Part shown: positions 43,734-55,726 of the stretch, piece by piece
Layout of the letters: each line of letters opens with the position of its first letter
Position numbering within the stretch: the stretch's first letter is position 1
Origin: Gaeumannomyces sp. JS-464
Lineage: Eukaryota; Ascomycota; Sordariomycetes; Magnaporthales; Magnaporthaceae
NCBI GenBank assembly: GCA_002197995.1
Contig: NGZR01000002.1
Coordinates: forward strand, 806,001 to 870,000
Reading direction: 5' to 3'
Length of the DNA stretch: 64,000 nt
Made by a program: the position numbers and the translations under genes
Notes under the pieces: generated by a model
The model's input: the letters and a program-made list of their open reading frames with translations, nothing else
Told to the model about the DNA's origin: nothing
Database searches by the model: none

Positions 43734-46700
43734 CCCCCGCAATGCGCGAACTGCACGAGCCCGTATTTTGCCAACCATTCGAACTGCTTTATAAAGCCCG
43801 TACGGGTAAACGGAGTGCTAAAACACTTAACTTATAAAGAAAAAGGGGTTGTTAAAAGGTTAGGCGCATAAGCGTACCGGGCGGCGGTAAAAGCGGCGGA
43901 AGCCGCCGTTGCTACCGCCACCGCCGTTGCCGTTGCTACCGACGATACTTTTCCCGCAACCGCTACTACTACGGGCGGCTCCGTTACGACCGTTACCGCT
44001 ATTACTGCGGCTACCGTTATTACTATTAACGACACCGCTAATACAGCCGTTACCGCCGCTGTTAACCTTACGGCTAATACCGTTATCGCCGTTACTTTAG
44101 CCATCTTTATCGCCGCTGCCACCCTCGCCGCCCTCGTCGTTGCTTCCGCCGTTATAACAAACCTGGCAAGCCTGCCGGCTTTGGAAAGCGTGGCTCGTAC
44201 GGCCGGCAGGGAAAAGCACCCTATTAAAAGGTTTAAAGTTAGTTTTAACAACTAATACGAAGTATTAGCGAATATGGAACTGGATTTCCTTAAACCCGAA
44301 AAGGCTATCGAAATAACCGGAAACCCCCTGAAGGAAACCGACGGTACCGCCGGCCAACAACCTAAAGCTAAAGCCCCTAATATATTAACGCCGCTTTTAC
44401 ATATGCCAACAGCCAACCGGATATAACAAACGCATGGCAATAGGGCCCGGCGCTCGGGGATTCGCCTTAAACGTCGTGCTTTAACCGCCGCCCAAGTAAA
44501 CGTTTAACGTAGTTAAAAAGCGGGGGTTATTTTACTTCAACTATTTTAAAGTTAAAATATTAACGTGGTGCTAATGCAGGAGCCTTTTAGCGCGTGGAAA
44601 AGGAAGCTTATGCTTTGCACCCACCCGTCGTACAAGCTATTTACTCCGGTAAATAGCTAGCACGACTACCAAACTAGGCCTCGGGTAATAACTTACGTAC
44701 GAAAGGACCCGGGGTTTCGGCCCGTAGCGAACCGGCCGGCAGGTAACACCCGGGACATCCTTTGGCTTACCGTCGCCGGGTGCACTTTCGTTAACGTATA
44801 TAAGCATCCAAAGGACTTTTCGAAACCTTCGTTAAACCTTTTACTACGTTAGCGCTTAACGGCAAAATGCATTATAATTGGGGATTTTAACGCAAGGTCC
44901 CCGGCGTGGGATTTGGTTAAAAGTAATAGGAATAAAGGCTAAAATATAACCCAATAGGCTAATATTTATAACCTTTTTTTACTTACCGATTTAAGCTAAC
45001 CTACGTATAACGATAAAGGCGTTTTGGATTTTACCTTTTCCAACGCCCTTTTAGCAATAGCGGAAATCGACCTTTCGCTAGCAACCGATTCGGACCACCG
45101 CTCGATACGGATCGAAGTTTTTAACCGTAATAACTCCGTTTTAAACTGCCGGCGTGTTACGCTACTAAACGATAAACTACCGTTTTTTCGCAAACGCGCG
45201 GTAGTAACGGGGGCCGGCAGCTTGCCGCTATTTACAAATCTATGCACGGCGGATTATTTGGATAAAACGGCCGAGGTATTAATAAACCTGTTAAAAATGC
45301 GTTAATAGCTTTCGGCCGAGGTTTAAAGCTAAAAAAGGCTAATTTTGGTATAACGAAAAATGCGCTAACGCTTAACGGGACTTTGCAAAAAGCTACGGCA
45401 AACGGCGGGCCTTTTACGGCCGAAGCCCGCTTTTTAAAAATAACGGTCCGAGCGGCCAAAAAATAGTATTAGGCCAGCGTGCTAAAAAAGTAAACTTTTC
45501 GAAAGCGCTATACCGTTTATAAAGTGGCATAAACTTGCACCCGTTATACGGCTTCCCCAGTTAAATATCGACGAGGAGGTATATAATAAACCCCAATAAA
45601 ACGGAAGATTAGGCCGTAAAATCCTCCGTAGGTTTACGGCGGAGAACGACTTATAAAAAACCCGTTGCAATAAAAGGCTACTTAAAAAACCGCACAATTC
45701 CCGTGGAACTTTTACGTTTTTTTAAAGAAATGCCGGAAATGCACCGTTGGCACGGCAAACACGGCCCCGAACGTCGATTCCTTAACGGTTAAACTACTTA
45801 CAACGGCGTGGCCGGCAATAGGGGAATACGTTAAAGCCCTTTTCGAAGCTTGCTTTAAAGCCGGGCACCCCCGGCCCCTTTCCGCATAGCGGAAATGGTT
45901 ATGCTAAAAAAGCTGAATAAAACGAATACGACGGACCAAAATCCTACCGCCTGATAGCTTTGCTCCCGTGTTTAGGAAAGGGCTAAAACGGTTAATAGCT
46001 TCGCGGATAGCATTCCTCGCATTACAATACGGGCTTATAGCCCCGTAACACGCCGAGGCTACCCCGAAAAAGGCTGCCATCGATTTAACGGCATACGTGG
46101 CCCACGAGTGTAACGGGCCTTTCAAAAGCATAAAACGGCCGCTTTCGTTACCATAAATGTATAAAAGCTTTCGACGCCGTACTTGCGCCGGAGGCTTTTT
46201 CGAAAGCTTTTAAACTAAGGCTAAAATTTAACGTTAATACGATAAGTATTATCTTTTGCAAAAAACAAAGTGGTAAAATGCGTTTGGAAAACGCTACGGC
46301 GCTTCCTTTTTCCCCGAACTGCGGCTACCTTAAAGGTTACCGGCATTACCGGTTTTATTTATGCTTTATATGGCTGAAATCCTACCCAAAGCAAAAGCGG
46401 TTAAGTACGGATACGCGGGACGATATAGGCATTTGCGTAACAGGTAGCACTTTGGAAAGTGCTCCCGTAAAGCAGGGGCAACGGTAACGGAAATCCTCCG
46501 TTAAGGAAGGGCTAATAAAGTAGGCTTTCGACCCGGGGAAGTGCGAGCTTATGCACTTTTCTAGGCGAAAAAATCTCACAACCCCGGCGGTTACGGCGGA
46601 AAGCCTTACTATATAACAAGCTACAAAAGCTTTACGGTAGTTAAGGGTTTTTTTCGACCAAAGGCTTAATTTTTAAAACCCACGTGGATAACAAGGCTGC

Positions 46701-48573
46701 AAAAGCTAAAGCGTTGCCAACTACCTCCAAAGGTTTACGAATTCGATAAAAGGATACCGGCACATTCGGCTTACAAAGCCGTTATAACAGTTATAATCCC
46801 TACGGCTTTATACGAGGCCGAAGTATAGTATATAGGGTAAAACTAAAACCACACCCGTATAAACCGGCATAATAGCAAATCATTCGTTAAAGCTATTTAA
46901 TCGATCGGGTCGATAAAGTTTAACCGCGTTTTTTAAAACAGTGGTCCTAATTTGGAAAACCACACCGATAAACGCATTGCATTACGAATCCGGTATTCCA
47001 AACGCTTAAGCGCTGTTAAAATAAGCCCGCCTTCGTTTTGCGGCCCGTATAAATACGGTTTCGGAAAATCACCCCTTAGCCGCAACGGCTAAGCCGGCTT
47101 TTAACGCCTGAAAGCTTAAAGCAGGTTTACCCGGCAAGTTTGCGACCCTTTTGCAAAGGACGGCCGGACTTTTTCCGGCTTGCACCCGCCCGGCTTACCT
47201 TTTTTATAAATATACGAGGCTTACGGTGGCCATATAAAAAAAGCAAGCAGCCGCTAAAGCATTTATAGCGTAGCTTCGTACTTTTCTAATTACTAACGTT
47301 ATAATATATAACGACGGGTTTAAAGCAAAGGACGGGGCAATTGGATACGGCTGGGTAATATACCAAACCGGCTAACGCAAACTTTTTAAGCACGGCCGGT
47401 TGGCGCACCCGGCGGAAGTATTCGACGGCGAGGCGGAAGGGGCCCGGATGGGCCTTTGTAAAACCGTTTGGAGCTTTCGCAATTGCACTTTCCACTTATG
47501 CCTCGATAACACTTCGGCGGCCAACGGCTTTTTAAGCACGGCGCTTAATAGCTCCCAAAAGGCCTTTAAAAAGGTCCATTGCTTTATAAATAAGCACTAG
47601 GTCCACGTTCGATGGTCCCCGGGGCATATGGGAATCCCCGGAAACGAAAAGGCAAACGCCGAAGCAAAGTTAAAATTGGCCCTGCTAATACCTTAACATT
47701 TTAAACCAACGGTGGCCGGAGTAAAAGCTTTAGCCCGGAAAACAGCCCGGAACGCCCGGAACGCATGGTTTAAAAACAACTTTCCGGATCGGTATAAGGC
47801 TATAAGCCTCCCGCCGGTACCATAACATACGCCCGAAGCGTTGCAACTGCACCGAAGGGTATTGCAATGGCTAATAGCCGCACGCACCGGCCACGGGGAT
47901 TTCGACTGGTACCACCGAAAGTTCCAGCACGAAAACGATAACCCGTGCCGTTGCGGGCGAAATAAGTCCCTTTCCCACCTTGTATTTTGCAGGCTGGCTA
48001 AAGCGGCAGAAAACAAATGGCCTATAGCGAACCCTTCCCCGGCTTTCGATAAGCCCGGATATTGGAAACGGCTTTTCCAAAAGCCCTCCCTTTTTGCTTC
48101 GTTCGTTAAAGCTACCAACTACTATACTATCGCCGGACGATAACAATAAGGCCTAAAAAGCCTATATTTAACCTTTTCCTTTGTACTATTAGGATTAACA
48201 ATAGGCTCGTTAATCCCCCGCACTTTAGGCCGGGCCCGGGGGAGGTCCCGAAAACCCCTTCCCCCGCCCAAACCCGGCTTTACCCCTTTTCCGGCATACC
48301 CGCCGGCCAACAGCATCACTACCACCCGCAGCGCTTTACAACGCCCCGGCGTATTTTTACGCCCTATTGTCGATTGCCCGCTCGCTAACAAGGAGCGCCG
48401 GAATGCGGCCCGACCCCCGTGTGCCTTCGGGTTTAATTTGTTAGCCGCCTTGATAGCAGCATATAGCCTAGTGTTAAGCTTAGGTAGCGCTAGCACGTCA
48501 TATGCCCCTTGGGAGGCAGGGACTGGTAGATCCCGATTTTACTGACGTTAAATATACTCACTCACTCACTCAC
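43734..48573 (+). mobile_element. Tad-type LINE copy 2, 3' part, RIP-mutated
   Basis: It continues LINE copy 2 from the zinc-knuckle end of ORF1 through endonuclease (near 45,020-45,130, ATDSDHRSIRIE still readable), reverse transcriptase (46.0-46.5 kb, with the YADD region frameshifted), RNase H (47,280-47,600) and the C-terminal zinc motif (about 47,945-47,990). It ends in the same (ACTC)n tail near 48,573. Without the inserted Gypsy, copy 2 is about 6.23 kb, matching copy 1 (6.24 kb). CCTGCACTT occurs near both ends (35104-35112 and about 48,582) and may be its target duplication, but this is weak. Confidence 0.85.
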
Positions 48574-48849
48574 CCCGACTTCCTGCACTTGATCCGGGTC
48601 CCTCTCCCTCTCGATATCCGGCGCCGGCTTTGACCCTATTTAGGGGCTGCATCTACGCGACTCGTTGGCCTGGTCAAAATGATACTTTGGCGGTCTGGAG
48701 CTATATTTATTAGGCTTTTACAAGGGCCAGGGAGCTCCTGGCTCAGATCCGCGAACCGAAAAACAAGCGGTTTCTAAAATAGTATGAAAAAAAACAAAAA
48801 ACACCTTTACCACCGAACACGCCCTAAGGTTTTTGCATTAGCCGGTGGC

Positions 48850-49858
48850 TCAGTTCAACATGTCATGCAGGTCTTTGCTCACCTTGGCCAAGCCTGCTCC
48901 ATGGGCGGCGGTAATATCCGACGATGCAAGTGACGAGACAAAGAATAACCTCGGCTAGGCCTGACATCTTGCCAGAGACGTGAGAGCCTAGGAGTATAAG
49001 AACGACAGCAGGCAAGAACCCGTTGAGTACAGGAGTCTCGAAGATCTCAGCATCCTGGAGCTCTCATATTAACTGGTGGCTCGTCACTATGTCTCGCGGG
49101 CTCTCTGCTCACCTTGGCCAACCGCGCTCCGAGGACGGCGGTAATGAACCACACGAGGTAGGTAATAAGAGCCAGGGTAGTCCCAGCCAGACCTGAGACC
49201 ATTCGAGAAGCAAGGGCGCCTAGGAATATCAAGGTGACGGCAGGCAAGAAACCTTTAAGCACCGGAGTTTCAAAAACCCCAACCGGCGGACCCGGCCAGT
49301 ATCTCTCGTGTTCTTGTACCACAAGTCAATTTGCTCTTGTTCGAGGTCCGAGGGGTTTTTAGCTTCTGCGCGGAGCCAGCCGACATAGTATCGCAGGTCT
49401 TCGTCGAGGGGGCGCAATTTCTGTAATATCTCCAGAATGGAAACGTCGTTATTCGTGGAATGTTAAAACGCCGCCGCTCTTGGAATTATCTTTCCGGCGA
49501 AGAGACAGTGAATCATGTCAACGGGAGTCGGGTGTACTTGCGTCGAAGATGTCCTGGCAGGTCCAAGCCCACGCAGAGAACAGAGGGATTACCCCTGCAA
49601 ACGGATGCTAGCCCACTGAGCAAAAGGTTATTTTTCGCGGTTAGCCATCCAGGCTTGGAGGTAATACAGCCTGGCAACTTGCTTATCAATCATAGAATGC
49701 TGCCATGGCGATACAGTATTCCGGTCCTGGGAGCCACCCAAGTCCTGTCGGGGTGGCTGGGATATACTTACAGCGGGTACACCATCAGGGGTGCTGAACC
49801 AGGCGAAAAGGTAGCAAATCACCCAATACAGAAGTATCTTGGGCAGCGGAGGAGACAT
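48850..49858 (-). pseudogene. Small membrane-protein gene remnant with duplicated terminal exon
   Basis: No family assigned with confidence. An ATG at 49858 starts a Leu/Trp-rich segment (LPKILLYWVICYLFAW) that ends at a GTAAGT donor near 49,772. Further along, DVSILEILQKLRPLDEDLRYYVGWLRAEAK and, after a one-base shift, VGVFETPVLKGFLPAVTLIFLGALASRM and ALITYLVWFITAVLGARLAKV give two predicted membrane helices. A second, more diverged copy of this last part (IFETPVLNGFLPAVVLILLG) follows at about 48,890-49,040, so the terminal exon is tandemly duplicated. The layout resembles short fungal membrane proteins of unknown function. LINE copy 2 ends about 280 bases beyond it. Probably non-functional. 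Confidence 0.45.
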
Positions 49859-50193
49859 TTTGAAGTTGCGCTTTCATCAGGCGTCGACGATAAAGGGCAC
49901 GGAGAAGACAAAGTTGAAGTCAACAGGTGTAAAGCAAAGGTATTTATGGTAAATCGGCAACAGCCTACTGCGTTTATTCCTTGTTCAGTCACATGTGAAT
50001 CGTCTGAGAAGAAGACTTTGGAGCAAAAATTTCGGCTTGGGGGAGCGGCTTTCCATGTATTGATGATCGCCTAAGCTTGATGTCATTCTCACGTTCCATA
50101 GCCACATATCCCAAGGAATCCAGAACTGCACTTGCACTCAAGGTCCAACTCTTGTAGATGAGGCATCGCGTTAGCCAATATTGCTACAAATAT
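49859..50193. other. Intergenic region
   Basis: Nothing recognised between the membrane-protein remnant and the CBM9-like gene. Confidence 0.4.
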
Positions 50194-50906
50194 TTACACG
50201 AACTTGACATGGCCAAAGAAAGGCGCCATATGGAAGTTTGCCTGGTTGGGCTGATTCCAAGCTCCCAGCCTCTGGTTGGGGAAGGTATTGGGGAGGTGAT
50301 GGTGCGGAAGAAATTCATTCTCCACTTGGTGCCCTTGGCTTTGCCGTCGTCCACATTGAACATGAATAGAGGGATCCTCGCGGTCGAAACCCAGGTCTGG
50401 GCGGCCCTGTCCAGCTCCGTGGTGGCCGTGATGCCAAAGTCGAGCGGTGAGGGAGTGCTGATGAAGGCGCCCCCAAAGGGCGAGCCCGCAGCCCTGACCT
50501 TGGAAGGGTTGAGGATGAAAGCATTGAAGGTCACGTTGTTGGGGCTGACCTCGAATTCGAAGTAGGTGCTTGGGTCGCCGTGGCCGGCAGAGATAAAGGC
50601 TTCCATGACCTCGTACTCGTAGATGGGATCGTTGATTGTGTGGTTTGGGTTGAAATGGAAGTTTGTCTCGTTGAAGGCGGTGAATGTATGTGGATCGCTG
50701 TTGTGTCATAACACAACTCCACCTGGGTCAGGTTGAAGTCGGTCCTGTCTGGCACCGACTTGTTGTAGGCTACTGTCGCCTTGGCCGGGCAGGCTGGCAC
50801 GTCGAGCGAGGGCACCTGGGGTGGGTGTTCGCCGCCGAATGCTGGCCAGGCTGGGCGTGGCGGTCAGGACCGCGGTGGCCATTACGAAGCACAAGCCGCC
50901 GAGCAT
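50194..50906 (-). pseudogene. Secreted CBM9/DOMON-like protein, three one-base shifts
   Basis: Extracellular protein of a beta-sandwich family seen in ascomycetes and related to carbohydrate-binding module 9; the ligand is unknown. The ATG at 50906 encodes a signal peptide (MLGGLCFVMATAVLTATPSLA). The mature part includes PACPAKATVAYNKSVPD, VELCYDTTAIHI, then FTAFNETNFHFN and YEYEVMEAFI, YFEFEVSPNNVTF and TKWRMNFFRT. It ends FHMAPFFGHVKFV at 50194. The total span (237 codons) fits the family. Three single-base shifts (near 50,830, 50,687 and 50,295) are needed to read it through; no introns are visible. It may be a sound gene with consensus errors, since everything else is conserved. TATA element 150 bases upstream. 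Confidence 0.65.
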
Positions 50907-51056
50907 GATGTTTAAAATGGTGGACAAGGACAAGAAAGGAGAACCAGATGTGCCTTGTCCTCTGTGGGTGTCTTTAAAACTGCTTGAATGATCTTGTTGC
51001 TTGCGGGGGTGCTTTCCGCCGACGGGCGGCGACCAGACGGCTGCGTCGCCCGGGGG

Positions 51057-51063
51057 ATTTATA
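51057..51063 (-). promoter_or_regulatory. TATA box candidate for the CBM9-like gene
   Basis: TATAAAT on the minus strand, about 151 bases upstream of the ATG at 50906. Confidence 0.45.
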
Positions 51064-51637
51064 CCAACCTTGCCGGCTCCCATGGATGCCAGTTGATCAC
51101 CTGCCTTTTGTGGAATTGATGGAATTGATATTCGCAAGGGGGCTTGATGGAGTGATGGATCCATGGGACCTGCAGGCAAGACGGTCTGCGCTGGGGGCCA
51201 CAAACAACGTCGCGTGCTGTCAGCAGGCGCGACTCCGTGCCCCTTCAATATCGGCGCGGGGTCGTGGTCTAGCCGCTGTCATTGGCTGGCACTAACGCGG
51301 GGGCAACTTCCCCAGTGATGAAAGGTTATTCATTGGTGCATGCGAGCTGTTAACGGCCTGACGCGACTCGAAAGCTCAATGTTAACGTTGCAGTTCCTGG
51401 CCTTTTTTTTCCTTCCTGATCCTGCTGGATTGCGAGCCGGGGTTGGTGAATGATGTATGTGGCTTCCGCCCTTGTTGTAGCGCCGCGCTCAGAAGTGCGA
51501 GGAACGAATGCGATGTCGGGACGACGCATTTGAGTGGGTTGCTGCTCAGCAGAAGATCAGGGGCACCTGCTCTAGCCAGCCAGAACTTCCAGCTGCCAAG
51601 CTATCATCAGTCTCGACTGCCATTCAGGAACCGCCCG
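51064..51637. other. Intergenic region
   Basis: Upstream DNA of the CBM9-like gene and 3' flank of the phosphatase gene, with a short T run near 51,404. No gene seen. Confidence 0.4.
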
Positions 51638-53671
51638 CTACCACTCAAGAACCGCCCATTCTCCCGTCACGGTGTTGTGCGTGAGGTTCGTCGCCACCGT
51701 CCTACCGCCCTTGAGGCTGCCTGCCTCGACGACGCCGCCACGGACCACCGTTTTGTTGCCATCGCCATCCCTCAGCAGCCTGTTCTCGCCCGACCGCACC
51801 GTGAAGTTGGCGAGCGGGATCTCGAGCCCGTTTGCCGACGCAATTACTGGCGTGCCGAAAAAGCTTGCCTTCACCTCGTCAAAGCCCACCTGCAGCTCAA
51901 AGTAGCCGCGGTAGTACGACTCCTGCCACTGCAGCACGCCGTTGCCGACTCCAGCGCCGCAGCTGCCAGATTGGCCGCGTCCAGCGTCCCGTTCTGCCCG
52001 ACCGCGCTGCTCGGCGAGCTGACCGCCGTGCCCGCAAACTCGACCCCGAGAGCCCCGTCGCCCGTCGCCGGGTCGTACGGCTGTCGCAAACCCACCCTCC
52101 CCCGCCGGCCACGCCACGTCCGCCACCCACGAGACGTGCGTGTCGCCCGCCAAGAAGATGTTGTTGCCAATCTCGCCTTCAGTAAGCGCCTGCAGCGTCC
52201 GGTCCCTGTTGGCTGCGTACCCGTCCCAGGCGTCCGTGTTGACGCGGCCGCCGGGCATCTCGATGTGGCTGAAGACGACCTGCGACCCGACGACGCGCCA
52301 GGCCGCGCCGCGCCGCTTGCTGTCGCGCAGGCTACGGTAAAACCAGCTCTCCTGGCGCGGGCCCATGAGCGAGCGCGAGGCCTCGCCGCGGATGGCGTCG
52401 ATGTAGGGCGCGTTCCAGTACAGGTCCGTGATGGAGCGGTCGTAGACGCGCGTGTCGAGCATGACGAGGTCGAACAGGTCGCCAAAGGCGAAGCTGCGCC
52501 AGATGCGCAGGTTATCGTCCATGTCGACCTGCCGGATCGGCATCCACTCGAAGTAGGCCCGAACCGCGTTCATCTTGCGCTGGTCCGTCGAGACGCCGCC
52601 CTCTTTGACGAATGAGTCCTCGGTGTTGTTCATCTCGGCCGACCCGGCCTTCCAGACGTTGTCGGCCACCTCGTGGTCGTCCCATGTCGGGATCCAGGGG
52701 AAGCTCTGGTGGCTCCGGTATAGGCCGGCGTCGGTGCGGTAGGTCGCGTGGCGCTTGCGGTAGTCGTACAGGGAGACGATCTCCTTGTCCGGCAAAGGGA
52801 TCCGGCCCAGCGAATTGCCCCAGCCGTAGTGGCCATTCGCATATTCGTAGATGTAGTCACCAAGGTGCACGACGAAGTCGACCGAGTCCTTGTTGACTAC
52901 ATTGCCATAGGCGTTGAAGAAGCCAAACGGATAGTTGCTGCACGAGTAGACTGCCAGCCTTATGCTGGACACATCTTTGCTCCCCTTGGCTGGGAGCGTC
53001 TTGGTCCTTCCCAGGGGAGACTTGATTTGCGAGTTGCATATATTAAACTGGTACCCTACATCCTCTGTTAGCTCTCGAGATCCCGCAAGCTTATCGTTAA
53101 GAGAGGTTTAGGCCAGCTGCTTACAGTATGTGGTAAACGGTTTGAGGTTCTTCGCCTCGACCTGCCCTGTGCGTTACCATCTCGTCTACATCGCTCTCCA
53201 TCTGGACTACAAAGCCTCGACCCAACCTACCTTGACAGTATAGTCAATATCAGAGCTAGTGTAGGCAGTGCCCGAGTCCGCGGGAGACGCGAGGTCTTTT
53301 GACTCGGAGACGCTCCACTGCAGGCAAACCGGCGCGGCGCTGGCCTTGACGTACTTCTCGGTCTCGTGGCTGTAGAGGGCCACGAGCCCGGACACGGTGA
53401 CGTTGCTGTCGTTGTTGTCGCTACCTATCGGCGCCGCCCGCGTCCACAGGATGACGCTGTCCTGGTAGGGGTCGCCCGAGGCGACGCCGTGCGTGAAGTT
53501 CAGCGTCGTGGGGTCCCATGGCGAGTTTGCGTAGTGCCGCGCCGCCACCTTGCGGATGGACACGCCGAGGCCGGGGTGGTGTAGCGAGGGCGAGAAATAG
53601 TTGATGTTGCCCGTGTACGATGCGAGCGAGCAGCTGGCCCCCAGGCCCACGAAGAGCACTCCGGTCCTCAT
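51638..53671 (-). CDS. PhoD-type metallophosphatase (alkaline phosphatase D family), secreted
   Basis: Phosphodiesterase/phosphomonoesterase dependent on metal ions. Three exons, 53671-53231, 53161-53125 and 53055-51638, join in phase (GTAGGT and GTAAGC donors) to give 631 residues, a normal length. A signal-like N-terminus (VLFVGLGASCSLASYTG) is followed by the PhoD N-terminal domain (FTHGVASGDPYQDSVILWTR). The metal and active-site motifs are CSNYPFGFFNAYG, VHLGDYIYEYA, WIPTWDDHEVADN, FSHIEMPGG and FLAGDTHVSWVADV. Between about 51,945 and 52,085 the encoded residues do not fit the family, but the alternative frame does (GALGVEFAGTAVSSPS), so two compensating single-base indels flank that stretch. 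The C-terminal YYRGYFELQVGF is normal. Likely role: phosphate scavenging. Confidence 0.85.
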
Positions 53672-55726
53672 ATTCGTGTCTAGATGTATCGGCGACGTTG
53701 CGAGGTACCAATGACGGCACTACTTTGCTAGGTGACTACGCCTATCCCTGAGGAAATGGACCAAACGGCCGAACAGATAGATCGCAAGGCTTCCCATCAT
53801 GGCATTTATGAGCCCTGTTCTCGGCTGAATTGGAACGGATAGCCTAAGCGGCATCTCGTGTTGTCCCCCGTCGAAGTTTGGCTGCGCAATATTGGGAAAG
53901 CTGCAGTCAATCTGCAGAGCAGGGATACCGTCCTGGGCGGGGAGAGCGGGGGGAGAGGGAAAGATCGGTATCACCATCCTGCTCCTCTCCGGCCACATCA
54001 CAGCGCCGCAAGACGGCGTGGGCGAAGAGCCCCGCTGCGATTGGGCGTTTGGGAGTCTCGGGCTTCGGAAGCCAAGGCCACGGCCTCATGCGAAGTACCG
54101 AGAGGGGCGTCTCGGGGAGGGGACGCCCACAAGAACAGCACAAGCGGGCGCGGTGGGCCCAGGCAATACCTATTGCCAACTAGTGATGTCATCAAGTCGG
54201 ACCTGGCACCTCTTGCATCTGCTGAGCTGCATTTGCTGGCATATGCAAGATAATCGGGGGGCTGGGAGGGGATTTCTTGCAACGTGCTGGGATTAGGGAC
54301 TGTGATTGGGCGCGAAGGCGCGGGAAGAGCTGTCTCCTCCGAGCTGCCGTGGCGCCCGGAAAGCCTGCTGCCGTGCTTTGCAGAAATCTCGAACATTGGC
54401 GTAGATGGCGCTTGGAGGATTCTCCTCGATCACCGCCACCGAACTGCCGACCCTGGCAAATTTATGCACGCGCACCTCTGTTCCGTTTCCTTTGTGGCGC
54501 TATAACGAGATGTGGCACCCTGCCGGGGCTCGATACCACCTTGGGTGTTTTACATGGAGCAGAAGTAAAGCGCAGCGTAGGGCAACATATGTGGACGTTG
54601 GTCCCGGGTTCAAGAGGGAGAGCGCAGAAAACACGGATGCGCAAGTAGGATTTTTTTTCTTTTTTTTTTTTGCCTTTCCACCTCAATCGATCAAACCAAT
54701 GGCCGCGCGCTCGACACAGCCTCCTCCATGTTTCTAGAAAGCCAAGCTTTGCCCGCCCGTCTTGGCACTCGCGACAAGCTCGAGGGCGGCAACGGTCAGC
54801 TGAGACTGGAAACCCGCCCCCTAGTTCGTGAAACGGGCTGGGAAGGACGCTGTAGATTCAGCCCTGCAACCCCTCGGTCCAATGGCATATCTTCAAAATG
54901 CTGCCGGTCATTCTTGGCAGCAGCAGCGCCACGAGGCAGAGGGCAACCTAGGTTGGCGCTCACAACGACCTCCATGTCGTCGCCGAGCCGCATTGCACGG
55001 CATCTGAGAGGTTGTCCTTTTCGCCTAAACAGCAGCCCCTTCCTGTCCCAAGGCCGGCTAGCCCCGGACTGTGACCTGATGTGGCTTGCATCAAACAGCA
55101 CATGCAATTTGGTCATATTTGGTCAGTCTATTGCGCTGCGCTGCGTAAGCTACCAACAGCATGTCACTGTCACTCTCCGTCCACAATCTACACAATCAAC
55201 GGCGCCAGAACCCAGAAGAGGACATATTGGGACAAGGTATTTATGTCCGTTTCTGCTTCTGTACGGTTAGTTCTGGTGGTCGACCCTATCCGAAACAGAA
55301 TGTGGCTGGTCGCAGGCGGAAGGGTCCTTTACGTTGCCACGCATAGAGTTCACTGATATTTGTGTCCTGAAGCATGTTCCCTGCACGGGGTCAGGACCAG
55401 ACTCTTGACACGCTGGAACCAATGTACAGTGGCGCAAACCTAACTAGAGGCATCCGGGGCGCGTATCTGACGAAATCGAGTTCCGTGGCTCTTTCAAGGC
55501 GTCATGGACTGCTGCATGTTCCCTCCTTCACCAGATTGCTTCCTCGCAAGTACCCGTCCCCATGACGAGGAGCCTCGGCGCAGGGTAGACTCGAAGCAAC
55601 ACGGACAGGACCGCCGGCTCAACCTCCAGGAGATATCTCGTCTGTCGGTAGAGCGTCTCGGCCCCTAACCGGCTACCAGAGCTAAACCCCCGACCGCTTC
55701 CCGGAATTGTACAAGCTAGCCTCAAG
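53672..55726. other. Long intergenic region between divergent genes
   Basis: About 2 kb between PhoD (minus) and the MFS transporter (plus). Contains an interrupted T run (about 54,651-54,672). Open frames on both strands are short, overlap in conflict and show no domain. I see no gene here. Confidence 0.5.

Noticed and set aside
51443..52615. 390-codon open frame on the plus strand
   Set aside because: It lies opposite the PhoD gene, whose motifs and exon phases are clear; the plus-strand product has no recognisable domain.
53720..54001. 93-codon minus-strand frame with a hydrophobic stretch near its C-terminus
   Set aside because: No start context, homology or neighbouring exons support it; competing frames of similar length overlap it on both strands.
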